Below, one piece after another: positions 49,946 through 61,637 of a stretch of 64,000 nt of DNA. Below the pieces are notes generated by a model that worked only from the letters and a program-made list of their open reading frames with translations, was not told the origin of the DNA and ran no database searches. Origin of the DNA: Cryptomeria japonica (Eukaryota; Streptophyta; Pinopsida; Cupressales; Cupressaceae); NCBI RefSeq assembly GCF_030272615.1, contig NC_081414.1, positions 305,495,164-305,559,163 of the forward strand. Reading direction: 5' to 3'. Numbering within the stretch: position 1 is the first letter of the stretch; each line of letters begins with the position of its first letter. The position numbers were made by a program, and so were the translations under genes.

Positions 49946-51095
49946 TGTTAGATAGTTCAAATAACCAGAAGACAACTAAGGGGTGGGGAGTGAATCAGTT
50001 GTCTCAGATTAACGAAACCTTAAGCAATTAAAAATTTAATAGCGGAACCCAAAAGATCAATACCAAAATGCATACACCAATTAAGCATAAACAACAATCA
50101 GAGAATAAATACCATCCACATGACACCAAGATTTGTACGTGGAAAGATCAGTAAAGAGAAAAACCATGGTGGGAAGCCTACCCACAATTAGATAATACTT
50201 CTACAGTAAGTATGCGATTACAATTGAGGGGCTTGTACTTGTAGGAAGGCCAACAGCCTAGAAAAGGAGTCTCACTAACTACATAGAAATCAAGACTACA
50301 ATTCAGAAGAAAGAATGAACTACAATGATATCATCTCCTATGTCTGAGTACAGTTTCGGTTAAGCTCAATAATGGAGGACTAAATCCTCTTACATAAACC
50401 CACCTCGATCACCAATGATCGACCAAATTATCTACCTAAATTATTATTACATTATTCGCTCCTATTCCATTCCATATCCCATACCTTGATCTACAATGAG
50501 GTCTTACATCATATATATACAAACCATCGACCATAAACAATAAGGTCGGTCACCACACAATAAAACAATTACATAATTACAAAACATGTCGGCTAGAGAC
50601 CAAAAAAATAACATCCAACCCATAAGACATCCTGGAAAGACATCGAGAATTCTAATCTATTAAGCCAACCCATAACCTAGATAAACCGGGGCCCAATATA
50701 GGTCCACACACGCTAAAGAAATGATCCCAATCAATAAAGTCTTGAACATGATCAACATCAACATCCTGAATCTCTACTAGAAGTTGTACCAACATCACTT
50801 ATGCATAACATCAAAGATCTTCAAGAAAGCTCTACTAGTGAAACCCTCACCAAACAAACCAAGCTTTCCAGCATATAGGATAGCATCCGATCACCAGATC
50901 AAAACCAACTAATTGAATGTAAATCTAGGTAGCATGAATAATCCAATTCCATATCCCAAGCATACTGGAGCATACCAGATCATCATGATCTAATCCAACC
51001 AGAAGGATACCGGTAAAGCAGCCAAAATAGCTAGTGTTGACATCAATGACAAAACATCAATGCAACACATCATCAATTCCTCCAAATGGCCAATA
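49946..51095 (-). repeat. 3' LTR of copia-2
   Basis: It starts TGTTAGATAGTTC and ends ATGGCCAATA (TA in place of CA), 1150 bp. It matches 55370-56564 apart from several small indels, including a loss of about 15 bp of GAGCATACTTCTCATCAC found in the 5' LTR at 55683. Confidence 0.9.
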
Positions 51096-51420
51096 ATCTC
51101 CCTCTTTGGCATTGATGACAACACTAGATGTGAAAAACATCCAAGTGCCAAGAAATGCCAAACAAATTTCCCACAAAAGATATAGCAATGAAATTCTTAA
51201 ATATACTCCCCCTAATGTATATATCTCTTAAGTTTTTCACATGAATATCTCTCCCCCTTTGACATCAATGCTAGAAATCTGACATAAATATCAAAGTAAA
51301 AACAAAAACCATCAAGTCACAAGGCTAACTACTCCCCCTGAGTAGTAGCATCCCCACTCAATGCTATTAATTTTGGATTGAATAATATCTCTGATAATGC
51401 ATACTAGATTGATGCCAAAT
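51096..51420 (-). other. Multiple polypurine tracts of copia-2
   Basis: On the minus strand: CAAAGAGGGAGAT next to the LTR (about 51096-51108), TTAGGGGGAGTATA (about 51212), CAAAGGGGGAGAGA (about 51251) and CTCAGGGGGAGTAG (about 51335). The spacing and motif are those of the Sirevirus-type repeated tract. Confidence 0.65.
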
Positions 51421-51428
51421 AGAATCAA

Positions 51429-52346
51429 TTAGTTCTCTGTTGGAGGGGTAGAAACCCCTAACCCATCTCTGAGGTACTTAAATGATTCTTTAGGTAAGGG
51501 TTTAGTGAAAATATCTCCAATCTGCTCTTTAGTGTTCACATAAACTAGTCTAACATCATTTTCTTCCACCTTCTCCTTCAAAAAGTTATATTTGATAGAT
51601 ATGCACTTTGTCTTAGAGTTAAGTACAAGATTTTTTGATATGTCAATAACAGCAGAGTTATCACAATGAATAACTACTGGTCCAATGCAATGAACTTTTA
51701 TGTCCTTCAACATTTTCTTCATCCATAGAACTTTTGTATAGTTAGTACAAACAACAACATACTCAACTTCAATAGTAGATAAAGAAGTACATGTTTGTTT
51801 CTTGTTGATCCATGGAACCAACTTCTTTCCAAGAAAGAAAGCTCCACCGAAAGTTCTTTTCTGGTCATCAACATCACCTTCCCAATCTGCCTCTATATAT
51901 GAACATAAGGTAAAGTCATCATCCTTAGGGTACCACAAACCATATTCAGATGTACCTTGCAAGTATCTAAAAATTCTTTTCACTGCACTCTCATGATTTT
52001 CTCTAGGATCACTCTGATATCTTGATGCAATACAAACAACATTCATTATGTCAGGCCTAGTCTGAGTCAAATATAGCATACCTCCAATCATAGACTTGTA
52101 TCTTGTAGGATTTACTGGTGCAGATTCATCTTTCCTTGTCAATTTTTGACTTGTAACCATAGGAGTACTTACCAGTTTAGAGTCTACCATACCAAATTTC
52201 TTCAACAATTCCCTAGCATACTTAGCTTGACAGATGAAAATACTTTTATCAATCTGAGTAATCTGCAAACCTAAGAAAATTTTCATTTCCCCAATCATAG
52301 ACATTTCATATTCTTTCTCCATATTAAAAAAATATTCCATGCACAA
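51429..52346 (-). pseudogene. copia-2 reverse transcriptase end and RNase H
   Basis: A 305-codon open frame from the end of the reverse transcriptase: MEKEYEMSMIGEMKIFLGLQ, CQAKYARELLKKFGM, YKSMIGGMLYLTQTRPDIM, then RNase H with DFTLCSYIEADWEGDVDDQK, KKQTCTSLSTIEVEYV, VIHCDNSAVIDISKN and VNTKEQIGDIFTKPL. In the RNase H the usual TDADW is IEADW. It is the best preserved coding stretch of copia-2, but it is out of frame with the upstream catalytic part. It ends about 10 codons before the polypurine region. Confidence 0.88.
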
Positions 52347-53068
52347 CTTATCTTCACCTCCAAAAATGATGTCATCAAAAAAACTTCAATAATCAGTATA
52401 TCATCATCAGTGAATTTATAATATAGATTACTGTTAGCATTACCTTTAGTGAAACCAAGCTTCAAAATATATTTATCTAACCTTGCATACCAAGCTCTAG
52501 GTGCTTGTTTCAATCCATATAAAGCTTTCCTTAACCTGCAAACCATGTTTTTATCATCTGAAAGTGAAAAACCATCAGGTTGCTCAATATAAACTTCCTC
52601 ATCAAGATCCCCATTTAGAAAGGACACTTAACATCCATCTGATAAACCTTGTAGTTTTTATGTGCAGCATAGGAAAGAAATAATCTTACAACTTCAATCC
52701 TAGCTACATGTGCAAAAGTTTCACCATAATCAATTCCTTCCTTCTAAGAATATCCTTTACAAACCAATCTATCTTTTTTCCTTACAACTTGTCCATCTTC
52801 ATTCAATTTATTCCTAAAAACCCATTTAGTTCCAATAACATTCTTATTTTTTAGGTCGGGGAACTATAGTCCATGTGTTATTCTTCTCTATTTGATCTAA
52901 TTCTTCTTCCATAGCTTTCAACCAACATTCATCTTTACATGCTTCAATTAACGATACTGGTTCAACTTGAGAAATTAAACATACCTCATTAGTTTCTAGT
53001 CTCCTTCTTGTCATCACTTGGTTGTTCTTATCCCCAATGATTTGATCTTCTGAATGATTCAATCTCAC
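52295..53068 (-). pseudogene. copia-2 reverse transcriptase
   Basis: The frame has MRLNHSEDQIIGDKN, NNTWTIVPRPKK, then broken sequence to [49 protein letters not shown] and DDILIIEVF. At this point seven T replace the eight T seen in copia-1 (about 52377-52383), shifting the frame just before the catalytic Asp-Asp, so the DNA still encodes FDDIIF in another frame. Stops at 52844 and 52627 also break it. Confidence 0.88.
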
Positions 53069-53215
53069 ATACCTAGGAGTCTTTTGATTCTTTGTTCCTC
53101 TTCTTAGTTCTTCAGTTATTGTTGAATTTTCTGATACTGCTAGAGTAACTAGTTCAACATTCTATTCTAGTAAAGGTGTTACCAGTTCAGATGTGATCAT
53201 TTCCACCACTAGTTC

Positions 53216-53760
53216 TTAATCATAAAATCTAATTTGACTTCTATTTAGCTCACCCACCTTGACATTAGCACTCTCCATAATTCTCTGCAATCTCTTGTTA
53301 TAACATCTATATGCTTTGCTTTCATTAGAATAACCAAGAAATATTCCTTCATCACATCTAGGATCAAATTTTCCAATAATATCATCTCTCTTAATATAAC
53401 ATTTACTACCAAAGATTATGAAATAGTTAATTGTAGGTGTATTGCCAAACCATAATTCATAAGGTGTCTTACCGGTTTCTCCTTTGATATGTACTCTATT
53501 GAATGTATAGATTGTTGTGCTCACTACTTCTCTCCAAAAGTTGTTAAACTCACAATATGTGAATTATCCACCATGATCAAGAAAATCATTAGATTTGTCT
53601 TGTATAGTCTTAAAATAGGTTTTGACCTATTTTCCCATTTGAAATTCTTTACATACTAGATTATAGGGCTTCACAATCTTAGGTATATCTCTATCTACCT
53701 TAGTTGAACTAATCTTAACCATGCAATCAAAATTAACATGACATAGCCTTTTATGCCATA
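53216..53760 (-). pseudogene. copia-2 integrase remnant lacking the catalytic core
   Basis: The N-terminal zinc-binding region (LWHKRLCHVNFDCMVKIS, near 53755-53700) is followed after about 130 bases by the C-terminal region ([51 protein letters not shown]). The roughly 400 bases that encode the DDYSR, SDQGGE and NGVVxRKN blocks in copia-1 are absent, with an unrelated 40-base stretch at 53540-53580. The integrase is therefore inactive by deletion. Confidence 0.85.
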
Positions 53761-53950
53761 GCTAACTCTCATCAATTTGTGCAATCAAACATGTCTTCTC
53801 ACCGGAATTCAAATGAAATATATTACCTTGTGTCTAAGTACCAGTTGCAATCTCCAATCTAGATCTATTAATGATTTTGCATTTTCCATCCTTGAACTGT
53901 AATTGAAATCCCTTGTCCACCAATTGTCCTACACTCAAAAGACTATGCCT

Positions 53951-55290
53951 CTATCCTTCAACATAATAAAAATTATCAATATTGTGCTTACCATCCAATG
54001 ATATAGTTTTTTTTCCCTTGATCATACATTCTTTGTCATCTCCAAATCTAACCAGACCGCCATCAAATTCCTGCAAAGATAGAAAATTCTTTTTATCTCC
54101 AGTCATATGATGTGAACATCCACTATCAATTACCCATTCATCCTTTTCTTCAATTTTAGCAGCAAGTGCCTTCTCTTTAGGTACATTCTCTTCCAGTGCT
54201 GGAACATCTTCCTTGATAGCCAAGAACACCCATTCCTTTCCATTTCTGGAACCACTAGCGGAGACTTGTGTTGATTCATCATCAGAATCAGTCACACCTT
54301 CCTCATCTGCTATGTAGCATGATTTATCTCTATTTTTCCTATACTTATACTTGTTCTGATATCTAGGGTTAGGCTTAAAAGATCTTCTTGCTCTCTCTTC
54401 AAATCTTGAATTCCTTTCAGGACATTTAGATGCAAAATGACCTATTTTATTACATGCAAAACATTTAAAAGGTGCTTTTCCTTCATACTTACTTCCTACC
54501 AGTCCTTTAGGTACTCTTCTAGAAAATAGGGCTTCAAGTTGCTCAAATTCATCATCTTCTCTCTTCATATCATCCAATCCCTTTGCATATAAATCTTTCC
54601 AATCTTTCTTGCTAGTTGATGATGTAGATGCATGAAAAGCAGGTTCAGACTTCATAGCTCTAGAAGGTCCAAATTCTTCAAGCTTAAAAGAAGATAATTT
54701 ACCAACCAAGGTATCTCTATTGACATAAGTAGTAGCCATTGTTATCAATTCATTAATTGCAGTAGCCTTCATCTTGTAAGCCGGTGGTAAAGCTCTCAGA
54801 ACTTTAGAAACTATTTCATCTTCACTCAAAGTTCTACCACAACATTAAATTCCCATAACAATCTCATTTACCCTTTCCATGAATGAAGTAATCCTTTCAT
54901 CTTCTTCCATCTTCAATTTTTCATATCTCACCCGATAACCATCAAGTTTAGCAATCTTAACAATAGGGTCACCTTCATTAAGAGTCTCCAACTTGTCCCA
55001 TATAGCCTTTGCTGATGATTTGTTAGTTAATCCCATTATTTTCTAGTCATAAAGTGCACACAAGAGGGCTTCTCTTTCTCTACAATCATTCTCAAACTCC
55101 TTATCCAATTTTTCCGAAGGAGGGTTGCCAGATGTCAGATTATAAGGTGTAATACCATTCTTTGTGATTTCCCAAATATCCTTGCCAAGACATCTCAGAT
55201 GAGTCTCCATCCAAATCTTCCCTACTTTGTAATTTGTTCCATCAAGCCTAGGAATATCTCTCCGAAAGATAGCAGCAGATGAACTAGATT
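53951..55290 (-). pseudogene. copia-2 gag and protease
   Basis: Gag begins near 55290 (RRDIPRLDGTNYKVGKIW), is broken near 55043 and 54845, and then runs open from 54829 to 53951. It has KMEEDERITSFMERVNEI, LVGKLSSFKLEEFGPS, a complete zinc knuckle CFACNKIGHFASKC (near 54468-54427) and the protease motif WVIDSGCSHHMTGD (near 54135-54098). Gag packages the RNA and the protease processes the polyprotein. A stop ends the open part at the YVEG block. Confidence 0.9.
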
Positions 55291-55353
55291 AACTTAAACT
55301 ATTGGTCACCATAGGATCTTCCTCAAGCAGTTAAGCTTCTGTAGAGAGGACCA

Positions 55354-55369
55354 GAGCTCTGATAATAAT
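55354..55369 (-). other. Primer binding site of copia-2
   Basis: The minus strand reads ATTATTATCAGAGCT next to the 5' LTR, the tRNA-Met-type site with GG changed to AT. Confidence 0.7.
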
Positions 55370-56564
55370 TGTTAGATAGTTAAAATAACCAGAAGACAAC
55401 TGAGAGGGGGGGTGAATTAGTTGTCTCATATTACCAAAACCTTAAGCAATTAAAACATTAATAGTGGAACCCAAAAGATCAATACCGGAATGCATAAACC
55501 AATTAAAAATAAACAACAATCAGAGAGTAAGTACCATCCACATGACACCAAGATTTGTACGTGGAAAAATTGGTAAAGGGAAAAACCATGGTGGGAAGCC
55601 TACCCAGAGTTAGATAATACTTCTGCAGTAAGTATGCGATTACAATTGAGGGGCGTGCACGTGAAGGAAGGCCAACAACCTAGAGCATACTTCTCATCAC
55701 AAAAGGAGTCTCACTAACTACATAGAAATCTAGACTACAATCCAGAAGAAAGAATGAACTACAATGATAGCATCTCCTATGCCTGATTATAGTTCCAGTT
55801 AAGCTCAATACTAGAACACTGAATCCTCTTACATAAACCCAACTCGATCACCAATGATCAACCAAATTATCTACCTAAATTATTATTACATTATTCGCTC
55901 CTATTCCATTCCATATCCCATACCTTGATCTAAAATGAGATCTTATATCATATATATACAAACCCTTGACCATAAACAATAAGGTCAGCCACTAGACAAT
56001 AAAATAATTATATAATTACAAAACATGTCAGCCAAAGACCAAACAAATAATATCCAACCCATAAGACATCCTAGAAACACATTAATAATTCCAATCCATT
56101 AAGCTGGTCCATAACCTAGATTAACCGGAACCCAATATAGGTCCACACACACTAAAGCAATGATCCCAATCAACAAAGTCTCTAACATTATCACCATCAG
56201 CATCCTGAATCTCTACTAGAAGCCACACCAACACCACTTATGCATAACATCAAAGATCTTCAACAAAGCTCTGTCGGTGAAACCCTCATCGGAACAACAA
56301 ACCAATCTTGCTAGCATATAGGATAACATTCGATCACTAGATAAAAACCAACTAACTGAAAATAAATTTGAGTAGCATGAATAAGCCAATTCCATAACCC
56401 AAAAAATACCAGAGCATACCGAATCATCATGATCTAATCCAACCAGAAACCAAGCAACCTACCGGGACCAGAAGGATACTGGTAAAATAGCCAAAACAAC
56501 TAGTGTCGACATCAATGACAAACCATCAATTCAACACATAATCAATTCCTCCAAATGGCCAACA
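55370..56564 (-). repeat. 5' LTR of copia-2
   Basis: TGTTAGATAGTT...AAATGGCCAACA, 1195 bp. The terminal hairpin is AACTGA/TTAGTT around GAGGGGGGG. Confidence 0.9.
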
Positions 56565-56569
56565 CACCA

Positions 56570-58852
56570 GAGTCCCCAACTACCTAATTATGAACAATGT
56601 CATCTACAATTTCATTTTCTACCAGATCAATCTATACAAATGGATTCTCATGAGAAACTTATATGTGAACTACTGGAGTAGAAGTGTCTTTGGTCAATTG
56701 TTCTTCTAGTTGGGAGTCATCTTCTTCTAGATTAATCTAATAGTTGTTTTCTTTCAAAATTTTCTTTAGAATACCCTCTGTATCTTTCACTACTTCATCA
56801 ATGCTTTCAAACATTATTTTATTTACTTTGTGTTTGCTATGAAAGTTTTCCTTAGCAAGTTCCAAAATTCTTTGAATTTCATCTTCTGTTATATTAGGAC
56901 ATCACTTGAATAAGGTATATTCTTTTAACCTGTCATCTTCTAAACTAGTTGTGTGTCTTCGGACATCCAAGATATCATATAACTCTTTTGGGATTAAGGA
57001 TGACAACTCAATCAATGTTTTACTAAAATAATTCCTATAATGTATAACTTCTTCCTCAATAGCTCTCAAAATTTTTTCAATAGAATGTTCATAATTTACA
57101 ATTTTTTTTGTCAAATTACCTTCTTTTACTATTGTATCTATCATCTCTTGTAATGCAGGGACAATAGTGTAAGGACCTTCAAGCTTACTCAACTTAAGAG
57201 CTTCATCTATTTCTGATTTCTTCTTGGTCGCTCTTGTTTTACCAGATGGCTCACCTTGTGTTTTAGCTTTCTTTGTAGATGGAGCTTCACTAGATAAGGG
57301 CTTTCAGACTACCCTAGAATATGTAGCACTCTTCTTTACTTCTTTTACTTCTTCATCAGATGTTGTTTCTTCTTCCACAACAAAATATTTTCTCACCAAC
57401 TTCTCCTTCTTCTTCTTTTCAACTCCATCGGTTGATGATGGTTTTGACTTGGATGGAGTGATGAGCTTCCACACATTGGAGATAGGTCCAAACTTACTTT
57501 GCTTAGCTTTAGTTTTCTTGGGAGGAGGGGAAACCAACTTAGTCTGTTGCTTCACCATGTCTTCCTCATTCAATATATTTTTCCCTCTAGCTCTCTACAC
57601 AACTTCTTTAGTAATGCCTATTTGTGCTTCTAATTCCTCTACCTCTTTCTTTACTTTCCTTTTCTTGGAAGGTCCAGTAAAATTCTTATGCAAATCAAGG
57701 TCTTTTTATTGACAAGTGCTAAACCTTTCTTCCTTATCATCTACCTATTGACTCAATAGATGTTGAGCATATGCATCAAGTGTGGTAACATCTACCTCAT
57801 ACTCCATGGGCATGATAGAGACAATCCTCGGTTCAACTACCTCCATGTGACATTGATCTTTATCAACCATAATTAAATTGTTTTCTCATACTTATCAACA
57901 ATTTATTTAGGAATCCTTTCTCTACCATGCATTGATGCCTAAAAGGATTTGAAGTATCCCCACAAGGTGGATTTCTGTACAATAGTATCGCCTAAACCCT
58001 GCAATCCTTCTTTTATCTGAATGATCATCGATTTGTCATAACCCCACTGAATATTTTCAATACCAGGGATCTCATTTAGAAAACACATATCTAAAAAAAA
58101 AATCAAGGAATCAAACTTAAATACTTGTTTCTTATCCTGCTTAATATTCTTGAGGTTTCTTAATAACTCATTGAGAAGCACTAAACAAAGATCATACCTT
58201 TTTCCTTCCTTTGGAATCTCATAGGATGAAAATATGGTTGTATCGGATATAGAGTTCTCCTTTCTCGATTGATATATCTTGTATCTAATCACCATCGAGG
58301 CAAATCTAATACCGTGCTCTATGATGTCATTGATTGTCATTGACTAACTATCAAACTTTAAGATCAGGTAACCTTTATTACCATTGTATTTTGATCTTTC
58401 CTCAATCCAGGGACCTCACCAGTTGCATGTAAACAAGTAACCACTTAAATAGATTTCTTGGTAATATTATAAGGTTTGTCAAGCCACATGAATTCATCAT
58501 GGATTTGGCTCAAAATGTATCAGATCCATTTGGTTTCGTCAAACACCGGGAAGTCAATAAATTGAACAAAACCCTTATCGTGTAGTGACTTGAATTCTAG
58601 CTTCAAATTCCCCATACCATACATCATGTGCTTGGTGTAAAGTGAGAGCATATCTGGACTCCCAAGATCCTCCATGTTGCAATGGATGTATGCCCTAATA
58701 TCTTCATTGTGAAGTACACCATATGAAACAAAGGAAAATGCACCTTTCAGATCATCTTCAGTAGATTTGAATGGGTGCCTTTTGAATATGGGCCTTTCTC
58801 TCTCAGTAATATCGACCACCAAAGGAGTTGCAACACTAGATGCAGATGCCAT
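56570..58852 (-). pseudogene. Outer element ORF2, N-terminal and middle parts (unrecognised protein)
   Basis: Start ATG at 58852, about 500 bases after ORF1. Segments: N-terminal domain 58852-58520 (ITERERPIFKRHPFKSTEDD, IRAYIHCNMEDLG), then WLDKPYNITKKSI and ATGEVPGLRKDQN, a frameshift near 58370, and a helical domain 58340-57939 (IIEHGIRFASMVIRYKIYQS, VFKFDSLIFFLDMCF, IQWGYDKSMIIQIKEG). A basic Ser/Pro/Lys linker with PPPKKTKAKQSKFGP lies at 57590-57200, and a helical block at 57192-56902 (SLIPKELYDILDVR). The frame continues in 49945-49091 after the copia-2 insertion, about 1000 codons in all. No protease, polymerase, integrase, signal or membrane segment is visible. The basic linkers suggest a nuclear or nucleic-acid-binding protein, which is inference. 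A second diverged copy is at 860-3030. Confidence 0.7.
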
Positions 58853-59362
58853 TTTAAAACAAGGGTATGAACAGATAGCTTCACAAACTGAAAATACCTT
58901 TGATTCTCAACCGGGTACAAGAAATCGCCGATTGACTGCTACAAGATCAATTTTTTTTTCTAAGACTCTTTCACTCTACTTCTCTTCTCTTCTCTCTCTT
59001 TCGCATTGTGAAGAATGAGCTATTGAAATGCATTTTTTATCTACCGAAAACCTAATTTCAAGTTGTAATAAATGCACAACCTTAATGACTTCCAGATACA
59101 CTATTTCTCATAAATTCATTCACCGGATTACAAAACCGCCATGAAATCTTTTGGATAAAAATTTCACTGTTAATCTCCATCATCGACAACCATCCTCGTC
59201 TGGTTACAAATTTCTACAAGGGGGTTCTAAAAATTCACATGATAATCTGCCCCCTAAGGCAAAAATGCCCTAGTTACCGGATTTAGGTGTGGAGCCATTT
59301 TGCACATTTGAATATTCCTTTTTTACCCACATCTTCTTATGCTGATCTCTGATCTCTTCCAC
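58853..59362 (-). other. Spacer between ORF1 and ORF2 of the outer element
   Basis: No reading frame is visible. The minus strand has a GA-rich run (GAGAGAGAAGAGAAG, near 58980-59000) about 130 bases before the ORF2 start, which may be leader sequence of an ORF2 transcript or an intron remnant. Confidence 0.4.
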
Positions 59363-60415
59363 TTAACATTTTCCTTTTTCATTGGATTTTTTCTTGTTCA
59401 TCGGAGCATTCTTTCTTCTACAATATCTTGTAATATGACCAAGTTTGTTGCATGCATGACAAACAACATTCCTTTGCATAGGCCTGAATTTCATCTGATT
59501 TGGTCTCATCCTATATTGGTTAGATATATGTCCAAACATCCCACAAGCATAACATCTCTTGTTCTGAAAATTATTTATCATAGTTCTGCACATGTTTGAC
59601 TTATGACCAAATTTGTTGCATATAAAACATTGATCGGTAAAGGTAGAAGCATTATTCATCATGTTGTTCATCATCCCATTATTCATCTCACTTCTGCATT
59701 AACTTGCTATATGACCAAATTTACCACAAACAAAGCATTTACCATTGAATTTATAGGCATTATGTTGTATTACCAGAGGTTTCTTGTCCTTCTTATGATT
59801 TCTTTGACCAGAACCAAAGGATTCTCCTTTCTCAAATCCAAGTCCTCACATATCTTTCCCATGTCTCTAACTTTCTATCATCTCATCCAGCTTGACTAAA
59901 CTAGCTTTGAATTTTTCATTTTACTCATTAGTAGCAGTCAACTCATCTCTCAGAATTATGATCTCCTTTTCAATTTCTTGTCCATCATTCTTTGTTTGTA
60001 CCAATTCAAGTTCCAACTGATCATTCTCATATGTCAATCTGCAACACTCATCAGACCTATCCTTCAATGACTAAGTTAGGGTTTCCTCATTCTTCTTTTG
60101 GTCTTTAATCTCCTTTGTTAGCTTCATTATAATAGATTGCATCTCATTCTTCAAAACGGTATTCTCTCTAGCCAACTTCTCACATTAATCTATCTTGTCT
60201 TGTAGGGCTAGATTGTCAACACTTTGTTCTTCTTTCTCCTGCATCTTATCCATCAACTCCTTTCTCTTTTTAGAAGTGTTGAATTGATCTTTCAATGTCT
60301 CAATGAAGTCTTTAGCTGCATTCAAATTTCTTTTCAGGCTACTCTTTTCCTTCATCATTGTATCAAGATCTTCAAGTGCCATAGTAAGTTGTTTATGCAA
60401 ACCGAAGTCCATTGA
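59363..60415 (-). pseudogene. Outer element ORF1: coiled-coil protein with four zinc knuckles (gag-like)
   Basis: ATG at 60415, about 50 bases inside the primer site. The first 75 codons are a charged coiled coil (LEDLDTMMKEKSSLKRNLN, MDKMQEKEEQSVDNLALQD), continuing after a stop at 60185 as more coiled coil (LTKEIKDQKKNEETL, LELELVQTKNDGQEIEKEI). GLGFEKGESFGSG then leads to a basic stretch and four CCHC units: CFVCGKFGHIAS with a stop before the last Cys, CFICNKFGHKSNMC, CYACGMFGHISNQY (last Cys replaced by Tyr) and CHACNKLGHITRYC. About five stops break it. Known gag proteins use such knuckles to bind RNA, so a packaging role is likely. A normal capsid domain is not evident. Confidence 0.75.
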
Positions 60416-60464
60416 TTCAATCTTCTAGATCTTCCTCAAGTTGTTAGGATTATTTGGAGGAACT

Positions 60465-60480
60465 AGGCTCTAACACCAAT
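60465..60480 (-). other. Primer binding site of outer element
   Basis: The minus strand reads ATTGGTGTTAGAGCCT next to the 5' LTR, the tRNA-Met-type site of copia-1 with GTGTT in place of GTATC. Confidence 0.75.
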
Positions 60481-61637
60481 TGTTGGAATCAATGAAAATT
60501 AAGAGGGAGGGGGGGTGAATTAGTATTCTGCTATTTATTAGATTAATAAACTAATTCTTAAACCACTAGATGCAAAGAATATAAAGTATAATGCAAAAAC
60601 TCAAAGCAAATAACCACACAACCATAACACTAAAATTTTTATGTGGAAACCCGAAAAGGGAAAAACCATGGTGGAATTTGAACCCATAATATTATTATAC
60701 TATGGCCAGTAGTAGAACAATATTACAAAAGGGGAATGCACTTGCATTCAGGCACACTGCCTAGAGCTCACTACTCAATTACAAAATAGGGCTGCAACCC
60801 TAGAGGACTCACTGTCCTATAATTGAGATATAAAGGCAATTATAAAGTTTGAACTAGACTATAAAATCTACCAATTCTAGAAATTAGTTATGGTTATGCA
60901 TAAAATGATCCACTCCCACTGTTCTGAAAAATCTGCACTGTTCTGCTCTACTACCAAATACCCAATCAACAAAACTCAAGATGTGCATGTGAAACTATGC
61001 TCAATCTCACCTAAAACAATTTTTCACACACATATTCACACCAAAATGATCACCCAAGTCCATATTATATATCCGCACCACCAAAATAGATCTCTATCAA
61101 GTCGGCTTCACACGACTGCAAAACATGAAATGTATAGTCTCATGTTGGCTCAATCCATCACAAATTTATATTTTGGACCTAAAACATGTGATCATAGGCT
61201 TCATACGCAATGACACAAACTTCTCAAACACACCACCAATCACCAAAATCATCCCTACAGTTCCACAACACATGTTACCCAACTTTCCACACAATAGCTT
61301 TGTTCTTCTGAAATCACCAGATATCAGAGCCCTAAACTTGCACATAATTCAACACCGGTTATCAAGATAATGAAGTAATCTATCTCAAACCTCAAACTAA
61401 CTGCATAGATCACCACAGCCAAAAATGCTTCACTGAAATCAAGATGTGCACCGTGATCTCATTCTCTACCAGTTACAATGTTCCACCTTCCAGACTTATG
61501 CCTTATGAAGAAAATGACTTCCGGTAAATCAATTATATGGATACCAGATAGGATCATTAGGCTTATTTGTCATCAATGACAACCCCTAAGTAATCTCCAT
61601 GCATCTAACATCACCAGAATAGTGTCTCTTGCCAACA
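60481..61637 (-). repeat. 5' LTR of outer element
   Basis: TGTTGGAATCAATG...TCTTGCCAACA, 1157 bp, colinear with 33749-34901. The G-rich run near the left edge reads GAGGGAGGGGGGG. Frames such as 61125-61370 have counterparts in the other LTR and are not genes. Confidence 0.9.

Larger units (their letters stand above)
49946..56564 (-). mobile_element. copia-2: Ty1/copia retrotransposon with deleted integrase core
   Basis: A 6619-bp element with LTRs 49946-51095 and 55370-56564, same gene order and close protein similarity to copia-1. It interrupts ORF2 of the outer element; the flanking pentamers CACTG (49941-49945) and CACCA (56565-56569) differ by two transitions, and the outer reading frame continues across them. 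The integrase core is missing and the reverse transcriptase frame is shifted at the catalytic motif. Four AGGGGGAG-type tracts precede the 3' LTR. Confidence 0.92.

Noticed and set aside
57224-57712. 162-codon plus-strand frame over ORF2
   Set aside because: It is the antisense of the Lys/Ser/Glu-rich linker of ORF2, giving a Ser/Phe-rich shadow.
49091-58852. ORF2 as an envelope-like protein of a Sirevirus
   Set aside because: Its position near the 3' LTR fits, but no signal peptide, membrane segment or typical coiled-coil fusion region is visible; left as unrecognised.
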